Shown here one piece after another: positions 44,225 to 53,687 of a DNA stretch of 64,000 bases. The notes under the pieces are model-generated. The model searched no databases, had not been told where the DNA came from, and worked only from the letters and a program-made list of their open reading frames with translations. Source of the stretch: Amphimedon queenslandica. Taxonomy: Eukaryota; Porifera; Demospongiae; Haplosclerida; Niphatidae. Location: positions 12,326 to 76,325 of the forward strand of contig NW_003546480.1 of NCBI RefSeq assembly GCF_000090795.2. Direction: 5' to 3'. Within the stretch, counting starts at the first letter, position 1. Each line of letters starts with the position of its first letter. Made by a program: the position numbers and the translations under genes.

Positions 44225-45087
44225 GTTGTACAGACTAGCCTCTATATAATGGACACTTTGGTACAAAAAAGTGTCTCTGTTATACAGAGGTGTCCTTTAT
44301 GTGGAGGTTATTTTATACAGTAAGGAATGTAATTGGTATACTAGGTGCTGTCCGTTAAATGGAGGTGTACGCTATAGAGAGTGTCCATTAAGAGAGGCTA
44401 TACTGTACATGTATAATTACATAATCAGGTCCGATCGTAGAGTGAACTGGAATAGGCTGCCAATCAAGACCTGGCTGGAACTCCTAATAGTGTCATAAAG
44501 GAGTATGATAACACCTTCTCTCTCTCTCTCCCTCCTTCCCTCTCTCTCCTTCCCTCTCTCTCCCTCCCTCACTACCTCTTCTTCAGTAGGAGGATACATT
44601 GCTGCCAGTACACATTGGGCACTCATTATCGTCCTGTCATATTGAGTACTGCGAACATATATCTAATAATAACAATAATCCATTTATCTAATTATTCATT
44701 TATTTACTTGTGTTCTGTTGTATGTTGCATTCATAAAGCCGGACTCAAGATATCGACTTTGAAATAATTTACCTAAATTATATTCTTCTTTCATTCCCTC
44801 CTAATAATAATTAAAATTTATTTTAATACATAAATAAATAAGTTAATCTTTATCTTACAATGGAGAGTTGTCCATATCCCTGTGGCCAGTCATATTCTTT
44901 ATAAATGTCATTCTTGTATGGTCCAGTAGGAGACCTGGCCCCGTGTCTAAACACCTACTCGAGGGCAGGAGCTGTAAGTTTAAATGTATAGAAGAAAGGA
45001 TCTTACAATTGATACGAACTCTAATTTGTCCCCTCTAACAGGAGGTAGGAGAAGGACACTCAGCAATAAGAACAACTCCAGAACCAT
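42825..45087 (-). CDS. ACP2: Lysosomal/prostatic-type histidine acid phosphatase
   Basis: About 11 exons. Signal peptide MVLELFLLLSVLLLPPVRGD starts at 45087. The catalytic VFRHGARSPTGPYKNDIYKE has the RHGxRxP motif, with phosphohistidine at its His. YDWPQGYGQLS, LGKLFQSRYLESGF and IYVRSTQYDRTIMSAQCVLA follow, as in human ACP2 ([20 protein letters not shown]). The late STQHDTTV-type HD motif region is at about 43600-43700. The C-terminus has HPNCETNCPLGKL, one membrane segment (LIVIGLGVALGVALVLLITT) and a short tail ending YQMLQDSTSSNDKL. A YxxL-like sorting signal, YQML, fits lysosomal delivery, as does human ACP2 tail topology. The intron at 44231-44405 holds a MITE. Divergent with SVIP (292 bp). 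Confidence 0.88.
43150..43310 (-). repeat. Dispersed repeat copy in ACP2 intron
   Basis: It reads GATCAGAATCAGCTCAAAGT, 'acacaacatac' and 'gacgaaatttggccaaag', then the palindromic 'gtactacagtac': the family consensus, inverse orientation. Confidence 0.7.
44231..44405. mobile_element. MITE with TA duplication, copy 1 (full length)
   Basis: 175 bp flanked by TA on both sides. The left end is CAGACTAGCCTCTATATAAT. The right end, reverse-complemented, is CAGTATAGCCTCTCTTAAT, both followed by GGACAC. Internally it has three degenerate GTGTCCNTTANNTGGAGG segments. TIRs beginning CAG and the TA site suggest the Tc1/mariner group. Confidence 0.75.
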
Positions 45088-45379
45088 ACCTGACCTGAGA
45101 TTATCATAACATCATCAACAATTCAACATTCAACAGGGTGGAGCTGCTATTACATGTATGTATTAGCCATGGACTGCCTAATGCATGCATGCAGCCTTTT
45201 CCCCCGGGTAGTTCTATAAATTACATTTTCCCCCGGGTAGTTCTGTAAATTACATTTTCCCCGGGGTAGTTCTATAAATTACATTTTCCCCGGAAAAAAA
45301 ATGCAGTTTTGAGCTTTCCGGGAGAATTTCCCGTCCAACTGGCAAGTGCCAAGTGCCAACTGGACTGTAAAGTTAGGCT
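45088..45379. promoter_or_regulatory. Divergent promoter, ACP2 / SVIP, with 29-bp GC-rich repeat
   Basis: 292 bp. At 45198-45296 there are 3.4 copies of a 29-bp unit with core CCCCCGGGTAGTTCTATAAA. GC-rich palindromes (CCCGGG) in an AT-rich genome stand out. Downstream is a small direct repeat, CAAGTGCCAAGTGCCAACTGG minus its last base. Regulatory role is inference. Confidence 0.55.
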
Positions 45380-45765
45380 ATGGGTAACTGCTTTGGATTT
45401 GAGGCAGATGAGCCTCCCCAGGAAGACCTAGTGAGTTCCTTTCCTTCACCTTGTTGCTAGTGTAAAGTTTTAAAAGGAAGCAAGGAGAGAGAGACAGGCT
45501 GAAGCAGCAATGAAAAGACAGAAAGAAGTAGCCACAATCATAAACTGAAGAGTGTCTATTTATATCATGTTGTGTATTAGAATGAAAGTAAAGGTATTAA
45601 GAATCCTGAACTTTTGAGAGCTAAACAAGAGAGAAGAGAAGAAACAGAAAGAAGAGCAGAGGCCACTAACAGACAGCAGGGCTCTGGCGGTGGACTAAAG
45701 GTATGTACATATACTGTGTATTTTCATTAAATTATTTTATTTCATTCTAGTGGACTGTCGGTTGA
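45380..45765 (+). CDS. SVIP: Small VCP/p97-interacting protein
   Basis: Four tiny exons: 45380-45430 (MGNCFGFEADEPPQEDL), about 45477-45527 (EARRERQAEAAMKRQKE), about 45582-45701 (NESKGIKNPELLRAKQERRE, on to GSGGGLK) and 45751-45765 (WTVG, stop). Human SVIP is MGLCFPCPGESAPPTPDLEE...GGLRWTVS. Gly2 and Cys4 predict myristoylation and palmitoylation. RERQAEAAMKR fits the VCP-interacting motif (R x5 AA x2 R). SVIP binds the p97 N-domain at ER and lysosomal membranes and inhibits ERAD. About 76 residues, the family's usual size. Convergent with the kinase gene. Confidence 0.93.
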
Positions 45766-45973
45766 TTGTAATGAAGATAAAATTATAATGAAATACCATG
45801 ATCGTTTAATAATAATTAATAAAAACTTTGCAATAGTCTAGGGACAACACAAAATTATAATAAAATCAATTAAAGCTTTAAAAGTGATTAAAAAATCGAT
45901 AAAATTTACTGCATGTGATAATACGATAGTGTCATTAATTAATAATAATAATAATGATAATTATTGATATGTA

Positions 45974-46382
45974 TTAAATTGGATCAGAGTTAGAATGAAA
46001 ATGTGTTGGATATTTATCCATAAAGTACTGAACCTGTTCCATTGTGTTCATGCTCTGTAGTTGGGGCACTAGGGCAGTGCTACTGACCCCCGCCTGCAAC
46101 CACCTGTGTCTCTGACACTGGTGACTGCTCAAACGTTTACTGTTAACAAAGATAATAAACATAATAAGGATACAGACTAGCCTCTATATAATGGACACTG
46201 TGTCTCTGTTATACAGAGGTGTCCTTTATGTGGAGGTTATTTTATACAGTAAGGAATGTTATTGGTACACTAGGTGCTGTCCGTTAAATGGAGGTGTACG
46301 CTATAGAGAGTGTCCAACTACATGTACATTATTCATTATCTTGATTATCATGTGTGTGTGTGTGCGCGCGTGTGTGCGTGTG

Positions 46383-46414
<32 letters not shown>

Positions 46415-46452
46415 CGTGTGTGTGTGTGTGTGTGTGCGTGTGTGTGTGTGTA

Positions 46453-46543
<91 letters not shown>

Positions 46544-47029
46544 GCGTACCTTTCATTGGTTAGTAATAATCCATCAAATATCATGTTAGTGCAATCTAGG
46601 GAGAGTCTCTGAATAATTGGATTTATTTTATAATTAATATTAAGAGTATGAATATTATTAATTAGTTGATCCCTTGTGTCTGATACAAACGGACACTGAC
46701 CAGACAACCTAACAACAAACAACAATAACAATAAACAATAAACAACAATACTTACATAAATAAAGCCACCGCCCCCACACTCCATAAGTCAGTAGATAAA
46801 GCTAATGGACTACATTGCAAAGCTTCAGGAGCTAATTTAAATGAATTAAATAAATAAATAAAAATACATGTACTTGTACACATACATAAGTAGTTAATCT
46901 GTTGCGGTAAAATCTCCAGCTGTGGGTTTGAGTGAAGATACTTTGAATGAGAGAAATCAATAATCTTAACTTCCTGTAACCCGACACCAAGGACCAGGTT
47001 CTCCGGCTATAATAATAATAATAATAATA

Positions 47030-47066
<37 letters not shown>

Positions 47067-49557
47067 GGTACATGTATGTGTACTCACTGCAATGTTGATT
47101 AATAATATATTCCTATTGTGAAGATACTCCAGTCCTTCCAGGATGTGTCTGATGTACCTGGCTGACTGTCTCTCATCAATAGGGCCACTACTGGTAATAT
47201 AATTGAATAAGTCACCACCGGGCACACTGAGGGTGCAGGTAAAGATGATGACGATATATTCAGCTTAATTGGTATCTACTTACTATTGGAGTACCAGTAT
47301 GACATGATTCTCTGATCGGAAAGCATCCTCAAGGCTGGCAATTCTTGGATGAGTCACGTTTTTGATCATTTCAAATTCTCTCAAAGCCACCGAGAACTGA
47401 TCATCATTTGAACATTTAATGAATTTAGCAGCAAAAGGTCTATCAGTAGTAAGTTCAGTACACTCATAAACCACAGAGAATGAACCTCTATTAATATAAT
47501 AATAATAATAATAACAATAATAATAATAATAAATTAACCTTCCAATTTCATTAATTATTTCGTATTCTAAATTAAAATCAGATGAACGAACTTGAAGATC
47601 AGTTACTAGAGGGCTTGAACCAGGAGGGGAATCTATCAATAAATTAATAAATAAGTAAATAAGTTACTGTATCATCCTTACAATCGTCATTGGTGATGAG
47701 TATTGGTGATGAAGGTTTACTGAACTGGCTGGTGCCAATGACGTTAGTTGATGATACTCTGAATAAGTAGCTCTTCCCTGGAAGAAGGTCATCAACTACA
47801 TAAGCTGCTCCATCGATTCTCTCTTGAACAAGAGACCAGTCAGTATCATCAACTAGTCTTGTGTCAAGAGAGTAATGAAGAATAGGAGAATGACCATCAT
47901 TAATGGGAGGGAGCCATGAGACAAGAACTGAAGTAGAACTACCCAGCAATACACCAGATACACTGGAAGGAGGAGCTGGTTTATCTATTAATAATAAGAG
48001 CATGAGCTAATAAGGACAGGACAATGCAATAATAGTGGGGCATTCTCTCCTAGTCTGATAGTCATAACTTGAAATTAATCAAAATCAACTCAAACTTTCT
48101 ATACAACAAAGTGTACATGAATGCTTACCAATGACTATCAATGCACAGTTCCTAATGTCACTACCAAGACTATTCAATATACAACAAGTATAGGTCCCTT
48201 CATCAGCCTTTACCAGTTCAACAATACTCAGTCTAGTGACTCCCTGTATTGTAGACATCTGTACCCGCCGGGAGGGCACCACTGCTCTCTCGTTGTGTTC
48301 CCATTGAACGGAGGGAGCCGGTAGACCAGTGTAATCCCACTCTATGGTCACTGACGCACCCACTGGAGCCTGAATCTCTTCTGTACCTCCTTCAAACAAT
48401 GGAGCTGATTCTATCAAGTATATAATCAATGATTAATATCTATTACCATAATTACCAGCAATAGTATCAGCAGTATCAGACTCATTGCCAATAGATTGTG
48501 GTCTAGTTTGGCTTGGGTTGAATATCACTGTTGTCTTGACTGCTTTTGATTGGACCTGTAGCTTTCTCCTTGCCTGAAAGACAGTTAATCTTGAGAGGCT
48601 GATGTCAGTAATCTGTTTATCTGATGTGCAGCTCTGAACAAATAACACCAATATAAAGATCAATTCATCAATTAATTCAATACTTTTATCCACTGGTGTT
48701 CCAAAGCACTAGCAGCTGTCAGTCTTTCCCTATCAAAAAATATTAAAAATAATATTAAAAATATTAAAAATAATATTAGGGTGCCTTTATACTGTGTAGA
48801 AAGTTTGAGTCAATTCCAAGCTCAAATTTTCGAGTTATGACCATTTTAAAAACTGGCAAATTTTTGAAAAATACCCAAGACTATAGTCCATGGTTTTTAA
48901 AAAATATTTATAATTATACATTATTTCTTCTGTTGCTGCTGCTGCTATTGTGCTGTTTAAACTTACGCTGGTTGTTTCTTCAGTAAAGCTGAAATGAAGT
49001 CAATAGCTTGAGGTGAAGTTGAGTGGAAGAGTTGGAGTGATAGATCATATTGGGCTCTGCTTAACCTCTGGGAACTAACTGATGGATACTCGTGAAAAAA
49101 TGGAGACACACCTGACAAACTATAATAAATAAATAAATAAATGAATAAATGAATAAATAAACTCACAGTAGATATGTGATTACACCTGTGCTCCAGAGGT
49201 CAGTGCATTTGGTGACATTATCGTCAAACACAACCTCAGGAGAAGAGAACTCTATCAAGTCTGGTCTAACTGATAGACCAGCATAAGGAACCTCCTGAGC
49301 AGAACCAAAATCAGTTAACTTGAGTATAGGAGCCACCTCTGATGCTATTAATAGATTCTCAGGCTATTATTAGTAACAATATAATAATAATAATAATAAT
49401 AAATTAATACCTTGACATCAAGATGAACTATTTGTCTTTCATGAATATAGTCCAGGGCAGAGAGGAGCTGCTTCACGTATTCAACTATCAATAGTTCGTT
49501 TAAACTGTTGTACATCCTTAGAATGTAATCTATTAGCTGACCCCCATCAGCACTGGA

Positions 49558-49596
<39 letters not shown>

Positions 49597-50294
49597 CAAT
49601 GATTAATAAACTTACACTTCAGTAATGATGACTATATTCTCATCAGTAATGAGTGCATCAATGAATAATATTACATGAGGTGAGGGGGAGGGGCCTGATG
49701 ACAAATTACGCAATATCTTCACTTCTTGAAGCACGTCATGACTCTCCTTGAGGTACTTGGCAGCAGCAGCTGACCCAGTGACCTTACTCACACAACTCCG
49801 AACTATTCCAAACCTACCTCTGTTAATAATAATAGTAATCAACTAATATGATAACAGACACTAATACCTTCCCAGTTCCCCAGAGAGGAGTTCATAGTTA
49901 CTATGAACAGAGTCTTGTCTTATGAAGGAGTCGTTAGTCTCCAGGACCACTGCTGAGGAGGTACGGGACAAATCATCAACAGGTGGCATAAGACTCCGCC
50001 CATCAACATCATCTAATTAATAAAGAAGTGTTAACTAATAAAAGGTGTTAATTAGATATTCCGCTAACCACTGGCAGTGTCAGTCTCCAATAGAAACCGT
50101 TTCTTAGTAACAGGTGACATCCACCCTAATGGATATCAATAATAACCAGCTCCATAGGAACCAACGGTCATACCTTTAGTCTTGACAGTCCTGACCCTGT
50201 CTGAGGGGAGGCTAGGGGGGGACTGCCCCTGCTCATTAACTGCTATTATCCTGAACTGGTACCACGTGTTAGGGTCCAGGGTTTTCACAGTAAA
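45974..50294 (-). CDS. Obscurin/SPEG/UNC-89-like protein: FN3 - kinase - Ig - FN3 - pseudokinase (partial)
   Basis: About 20 exons, N-terminus lost in the gap at 50295. FN3 (50170-50294: TLDPNTWYQFRIIAVNEQGQ, SPPSLPSDRV). Kinase 1 (about 48960-49990): GRFGIVRSCV, AAAAKYLKE, IVHLDVKPENLLI, LTDFGSAQE, SSPEVV. All catalytic residues are kept, and HLD is typical of MLCK/titin-type kinases. Ig (48085-48420: DEGTYTCCILNS, first Ig Cys replaced by Trp). FN3 (47644-47990: PPSSVSGVLLGSSTSVLVSW). Kinase 2 (45974-47640): GSFSVVYECT and FAAKFIKC are kept, but the HRDLK position reads LINIA and DFG is DFS, so it should be a pseudokinase. Ends FHSNSDPI. This order matches the C-terminal tandem-kinase module of obscurin, SPEG and UNC-89. 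Confidence 0.88.
46173..46318. mobile_element. MITE, copy 2 (3' truncated) in kinase-gene intron
   Basis: It begins with TA + CAGACTAGCCTCTATATAAT and is about 90 percent identical to 44231-44405, with a ~12-bp deletion near its left end. It stops after GTGTCCA, so most of the right TIR is missing. Confidence 0.75.
46350..46547. repeat. (GT)n microsatellite, ~198 bp
   Basis: GT dinucleotides with scattered GC and AT interruptions. All Cys/Val and His/Thr ORFs across it are artefacts. Confidence 0.97.
48775..48905 (+). repeat. Copy of the 177-bp unit in kinase-gene intron
   Basis: GTGTAGAAAGTTTGAGTCAA, then 'cgagttatgaccattttaaaaac' and CCAAGACTATAGTCCATGG: a single diverged unit of the type arrayed in TNPO3. 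A small inverse fragment also lies at 48065-48110. Confidence 0.75.
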
Positions 50295-50304
50295 NNNNNN
50301 NNNN
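50295..50304. other. Assembly gap (10 N)
   Basis: Ten N bases. The true gap size is unknown. It cuts the kinase gene on its 5' side and borders the duplicated lysozyme flank. Confidence 0.99.
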
Positions 50305-50704
50305 TATACACTAGCTTGTTATGATGTTATCTTACTCCTACTGGCAATGGACCCTCTTGTTGTTTCTATCTTGCACTCACTCACTCATTAAAAATAAAAT
50401 AAACTGGCAGAATATTATTTGTTATGTATTCACATACATATATTCATTAACACTTCTAATTTATTATTGATCAATGATTATCATTATTGGGCCCTGCGCT
50501 GGCCGGCTCTATTGTCCTTTTTATTATATTATTGTTTGATTTGCACGTGTTTTTTAAGAGAAGAGATAATTTTACTAAAGTTCACTGTTATTGCGTGCAA
50601 GCAAGCTGTGCTTTGGTCGATACTGCACCTAAGTACACGACATTATTAATTATATGAAAAGATGGGTCTACACACATAATATCAGCCACATTATTCAGCA
50701 TTAA
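50305..50704. other. 3' flank of lysozyme copy 1, duplicated sequence
   Basis: 50326-50408 is near-identical to 51358-51440 (about 90 percent), marking the edge of the tandem duplication that contains the lysozyme gene. No other gene seen. Confidence 0.7.
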
Positions 50705-51298
50705 TTAATTAATTATTGTTTGTTCTTTGATTGTAATACAGTCAATAGCTTCTTGGCATCTCTTTGGTTCTTGACCACACCAAGTTGAGTCCTTCAGTAT
50801 AGAACCAGCTTTATCGTAATTAGGAGGCTTCTCGGACAATGCTGACCTCAAATTAACAAAGTCCTGCAACCCTCTGCTTGGAAAATTGGTACAGCCAATG
50901 TAATGGTAGTTGAAAGCCATGTCTATAATAGCAGACTTGGCGTTGAGGGTGAGGGGGGACCAGCTTTTGTAGAGAAAGCCTGAAGCACATTCTAAAGCGT
51001 CAGCCATTGATAGTTTGAATAGTTCCTTGATTTGTGTATCATTCAAACACTCCGTTCCATTAATTACTTTCGTATAATTAGCACCAACTTTACCGAGTTG
51101 AGTGTAAGCTTCATACCCGTAGAGGTTGAACCCCACTCCAAGGTAGAAGAGTCCTGTCCTGGGGTCAGTGTGGAGGCACTCGTAGTATCCTTCATTGACC
51201 TTCTCTCTCTCATAAGAGTTGCATTCACCAGTTACTGCAGCCTCTGATGGCTGGAGGAGGAGGAATAGATACAATGATAAAGTTAGCAATGGTAGCAT
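50705..51298 (-). CDS. Phage T4-type (GH24) lysozyme, copy 1, secreted, intronless
   Basis: 197 residues in one exon. The signal peptide MLPLLTLSLYLFLLLQPSEA is followed by a T4-lysozyme-like domain: EKVNEGYYECLHTDPRTGLF, YLGVGFNLYG, SPLTLNAKSAIIDMAFNYHY, then RGLQDFVNLRSALSEKPPNY, and WCGQEPKRCQEAIDCI. T4 lysozyme has [23 protein letters not shown], with outer bases trimmed here, and RCALINMVFQMG...RWYNQTPNRAKRVI. The catalytic Glu11 and Asp20 equivalents are present; the Thr26 position is Tyr. Extra Cys pairs suggest disulfides for secretion. It should hydrolyse peptidoglycan, in defence or digestion of bacteria. Compared with copy 2, an upstream ATG is lost (ATGGCA to ATAACA), so it starts at MLPLL. 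Confidence 0.88.
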   Translation of the reverse strand: MLPLLTLSLYLFLLLQPSEAAVTGECNSYEREKVNEGYYECLHTDPRTGLFYLGVGFNLYGYEAYTQLGKVGANYTKVINGTECLNDTQIKELFKLSMADALECASGFLYKSWSPLTLNAKSAIIDMAFNYHYIGCTNFPSRGLQDFVNLRSALSEKPPNYDKAGSILKDSTWCGQEPKRCQEAIDCITIKEQTIIN

Positions 51299-51514
51299 TT
51301 CTCTTTGTTATTTGCAAGCACAGCAAACAGCATGGATTTGGGCGTGGCTCAAACAAGAAGTTATCTTACTCCTACTGGCAATGGTCCCTCTTGTTGTTTC
51401 TATCTCCCACTCGCCCACTCATTAAAAATAAAATAAACTGGCTATAACGTTAGCTCAGAATATTACTAATTGTTTGAAAGGATAGGTAATATCAGCCACA
51501 TTATTCAGCATTAA
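51299..51514. other. Spacer between lysozyme copies, duplicated
   Basis: It contains the upstream region of copy 1 (CAGCATGGATTTGGGCGTGG, shared with copy 2) and the 3' flank of copy 2. The duplication joint is near 51355-51360. Confidence 0.6.
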
Positions 51515-52120
51515 TTAATTAATCATTGTTTGTTCTTTGATTGTAATACAGTCAATAGCTTCTTGGCATCTCTTTGGCTCTTGACCACACCAAGTTGAGT
51601 CCTTCAGTATAGAACCAGCTTTATTGTAATTAGGAGGCTTCTCAGACAATGCTGACCTCAAATTAACAAAGTCCTGCAACCCTCTGCTTGGAAAAACAGG
51701 ATAGCAGCCAATGTAATGGTAGTCAAATGCCATGTCTATAATAGCAGACTTGGCATTGAGAGTGAGGGGGGACCAGCTTTTGTAGAGAAAGTTTGAAGCA
51801 CATTCTAAAGCGTCAGCCATTGATAGTTTGAATAGTTCTTTGATTTGTGTATCATTCAAACACTCTGTTCCATTCATTATATTAATATAATTAGCACCAA
51901 CTTTACCGAGTTGTGTATCAGCCTCATACCCGTAGAGGTTGAACCCCACTCCAAGGTAGGAGAGTCCTGTCCTAGGATCAGTGTGGAGGCACTCGTAGTA
52001 TCCTTCATTGACCTTCTCTCTCTCATAAGAGTTGCATTCACCAGTTACTGCAGCCTCTGATGGCTGGAGGAGGAGGAGAGGCAATGATAGAGCTAGCAAT
52101 GGTAGCATTCTCTTTGCCAT
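51515..52120 (-). CDS. Phage T4-type (GH24) lysozyme, copy 2, secreted, intronless
   Basis: 201 residues, starting MAKRMLPLLALSLPLLLLQP. About 93 percent identical to copy 1, with differences such as NIMNGTE for KVINGTE and IGCYPVFPSRG for IGCTNFPSRG (one extra residue). The same catalytic Glu and Asp and the same Tyr at the Thr26 position. The longer ORF upstream of 52120 overlaps the divergent gene and is not the likely start. The start codon is 74 bp from that of the divergent membrane protein gene, so the two share a tiny promoter. Confidence 0.88.
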   Translation of the reverse strand: MAKRMLPLLALSLPLLLLQPSEAAVTGECNSYEREKVNEGYYECLHTDPRTGLSYLGVGFNLYGYEADTQLGKVGANYINIMNGTECLNDTQIKELFKLSMADALECASNFLYKSWSPLTLNAKSAIIDMAFDYHYIGCYPVFPSRGLQDFVNLRSALSEKPPNYNKAGSILKDSTWCGQEPKRCQEAIDCITIKEQTMIN

Positions 52121-52194
52121 TTGCAAGCACAGCAAACAGCATGGATTTGGGCGTGGCTCGAACAACAAGTGGGCAGGGTCAAAAATCAACAATG

Positions 52195-53610
52195 TATGGA
52201 GGCCAAGAAGATGGTGATTATTCAGTACCTGACGAGTTCCTAACTGCAGGACAGGTAATACCACTCCGTGTACCACTGGAGAGGGTGGAGATGGGTCGTA
52301 TCAGGTACCAGGCAGTACCTGACGGGAGTCTCTCTGATTTAGAGCTGCTCTATGAAATGAACACCTCAGATCTGGTGATAAGGAGTGATATACCAGGGGT
52401 AGGGGGCGGGAAAAGATCACCTGGTGCTGTACCAGGAACCGTTAGAGTGAAAGGAGTCACTGCAGCAAGACTGGAACTCATTAATGAGATACCTGGATCA
52501 CTAGAGGGTATGATGACACGTCTACAGCTTGAATTAGACACAGACTCCATATTTGAACCTAACCTCCTGACCAGAAGTGATAATAAAGACACTTACTCTA
52601 TGGAATCGTCCATCATTAAATGTCGTAAAGTGATTGTTATAGCTTCTGTACATGAGACAGGACATTTAAGGGACATACTGTTGTTTCTAAAATCTGATAA
52701 ATCCTTTTCTTTTTTGGATGGTAAAGGAGAAAACTCTAGTGATAAGAATAATAATCCTTATTATTATCTTCAACGGTCTCCCTCTCTCTCCTCCTCTATT
52801 GGCGGTAAGAGTGACACCTCAGCAGCTGGAGGAGGTGACAGTCCTCCATTGACATTCCTTGACACGTTGCCATGGTGGTCACTCTATGTCCCCTGGTGGA
52901 TATACTCAAAAAGATTCAGGAAGATACTTCAAATAATGATCCTCTGTTACTCTTTGTTCAGTGTAGTCTGGGCTTCATGGCAGCTCTACAGACATGTTCA
53001 GTTCATACACATTGCTCTTGAACCAATAGTTGAACTACTGAGAGAACACATCAAAGAAGTGATGGAGCATATGGATAGACTATTGTCCCGTTTGACTCAC
53101 TACTGGACTGCACTACTGTCACCACTGACTGTCTTTAGCAGTTTATTGGCACTTCCTTTCTGGAACACCATCCTACAATTAAAGAGCAGTCTCCTCCTCC
53201 TCTTGTCCCCTCTCTCTCGCTGCTTAGCTCCAGCTGCTCAGTGTTTGGCTTTAGTTTGGAGGAACGTGAGACTCTCTCCTCTCTCAGGCTGTCTGGGGGT
53301 GATATGGAGAGCAGTCTTGAGCTCAAAGTTAGCCGTACAGTCGCTTGATATCAGTAAAATACAGCGGAATTACATTACTAATTTGATATTCTCTTGCCTA
53401 CGATCGTCTCTTCTTGGATTAGCTAACCTCATTGGCTACTCAAAGAGCAAAAGCAAGCAGCTGGAGGCCATCAAACAGCAAAAGAAAATGAGAGGGAGTA
53501 TGGTGGCCAGTCCAGCTGGTTCTCCAGCTGCTAAAAGATCATATTCGGCCAGCTCTATACCAGTGTATTACCACTCACCACTCCTGAGGAGAGACTGTGA
53601 TTCAGACTAA
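52195..53610 (+). CDS. Unrecognised intronless membrane protein
   Basis: An open frame of 471 codons from MYGGQEDGDYSVPDEF. An earlier in-frame ATG at 52060 lies inside the antisense lysozyme gene and is unlikely to be used. The N-terminal ~170 residues are soluble and beta-rich (ERVEMGRIRYQAVPDGSLSD, VKGVTAARLELINEIPG). A hydrophobic segment near PWWSLYVPWWIYSKRFRK and ILQIMILCYSLFSVVWASWQ suggests one or two membrane passes, followed by amphipathic helices (EPIVELLREHIKEVMEHMDR) and further hydrophobic stretches. The C-terminus is basic and Ser-rich, ending RRDCDSD. I do not recognise the family. The lack of introns is unusual here but matches its lysozyme neighbours. Confidence 0.7.
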   Translation, partial: YGGQEDGDYSVPDEFLTAGQVIPLRVPLERVEMGRIRYQAVPDGSLSDLELLYEMNTSDLVIRSDIPGVGGGKRSPGAVPGTVRVKGVTAARLELINEIPGSLEGMMTRLQLELDTDSIFEPNLLTRSDNKDTYSMESSIIKCRKVIVIASVHETGHLRDILLFLKSDKSFSFLDGKGENSSDKNNNPYYYLQRSPSLSSSIGGKSDTSAAGGGDSPPLTFLDTLPWWSLYVPWWIYSKRFRKILQIMILCYSLFSVVWASWQLYRHVQFIHIALEPIVELLREHIKEVMEHMDRLLSRLTHYWTALLSPLTVFSSLLALPFWNTILQLKSSLLLLLSPLSRCLAPAAQCLALVWRNVRLSPLSGCLGVIWRAVLSSKLAVQSLDISKIQRNYITNLIFSCLRSSLLGLANLIGYSKSKSKQLEAIKQQKKMRGSMVASPAGSPAAKRSYSASSIPVYYHSPLLRRDCDSD

Positions 53611-53687
53611 TGATTTATACTGATTAATGATTGATTTTGATCACTTATTATCGTCAAGAGTTATTGTAAATAATATTTATCATAATT

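Noticed and set aside
46191-46785. Long ORFs rich in Cys/Val or His/Thr
   Set aside because: Pure translation of the (GT)n tract plus MITE copy 2.
50705-52120. Lysozymes as bacterial or phage contamination
   Set aside because: Signal peptides, extra cysteines, tandem copies with eukaryote-like flanks and a 74-bp link to another eukaryotic-looking gene argue for a resident gene. The adjacent gap leaves slight doubt.
52060-52194. Earlier ATG for the membrane protein gene
   Set aside because: It would overlap the lysozyme copy 2 coding region in antisense. The corresponding frame is interrupted upstream of copy 1, and a start at 52195 fits better.
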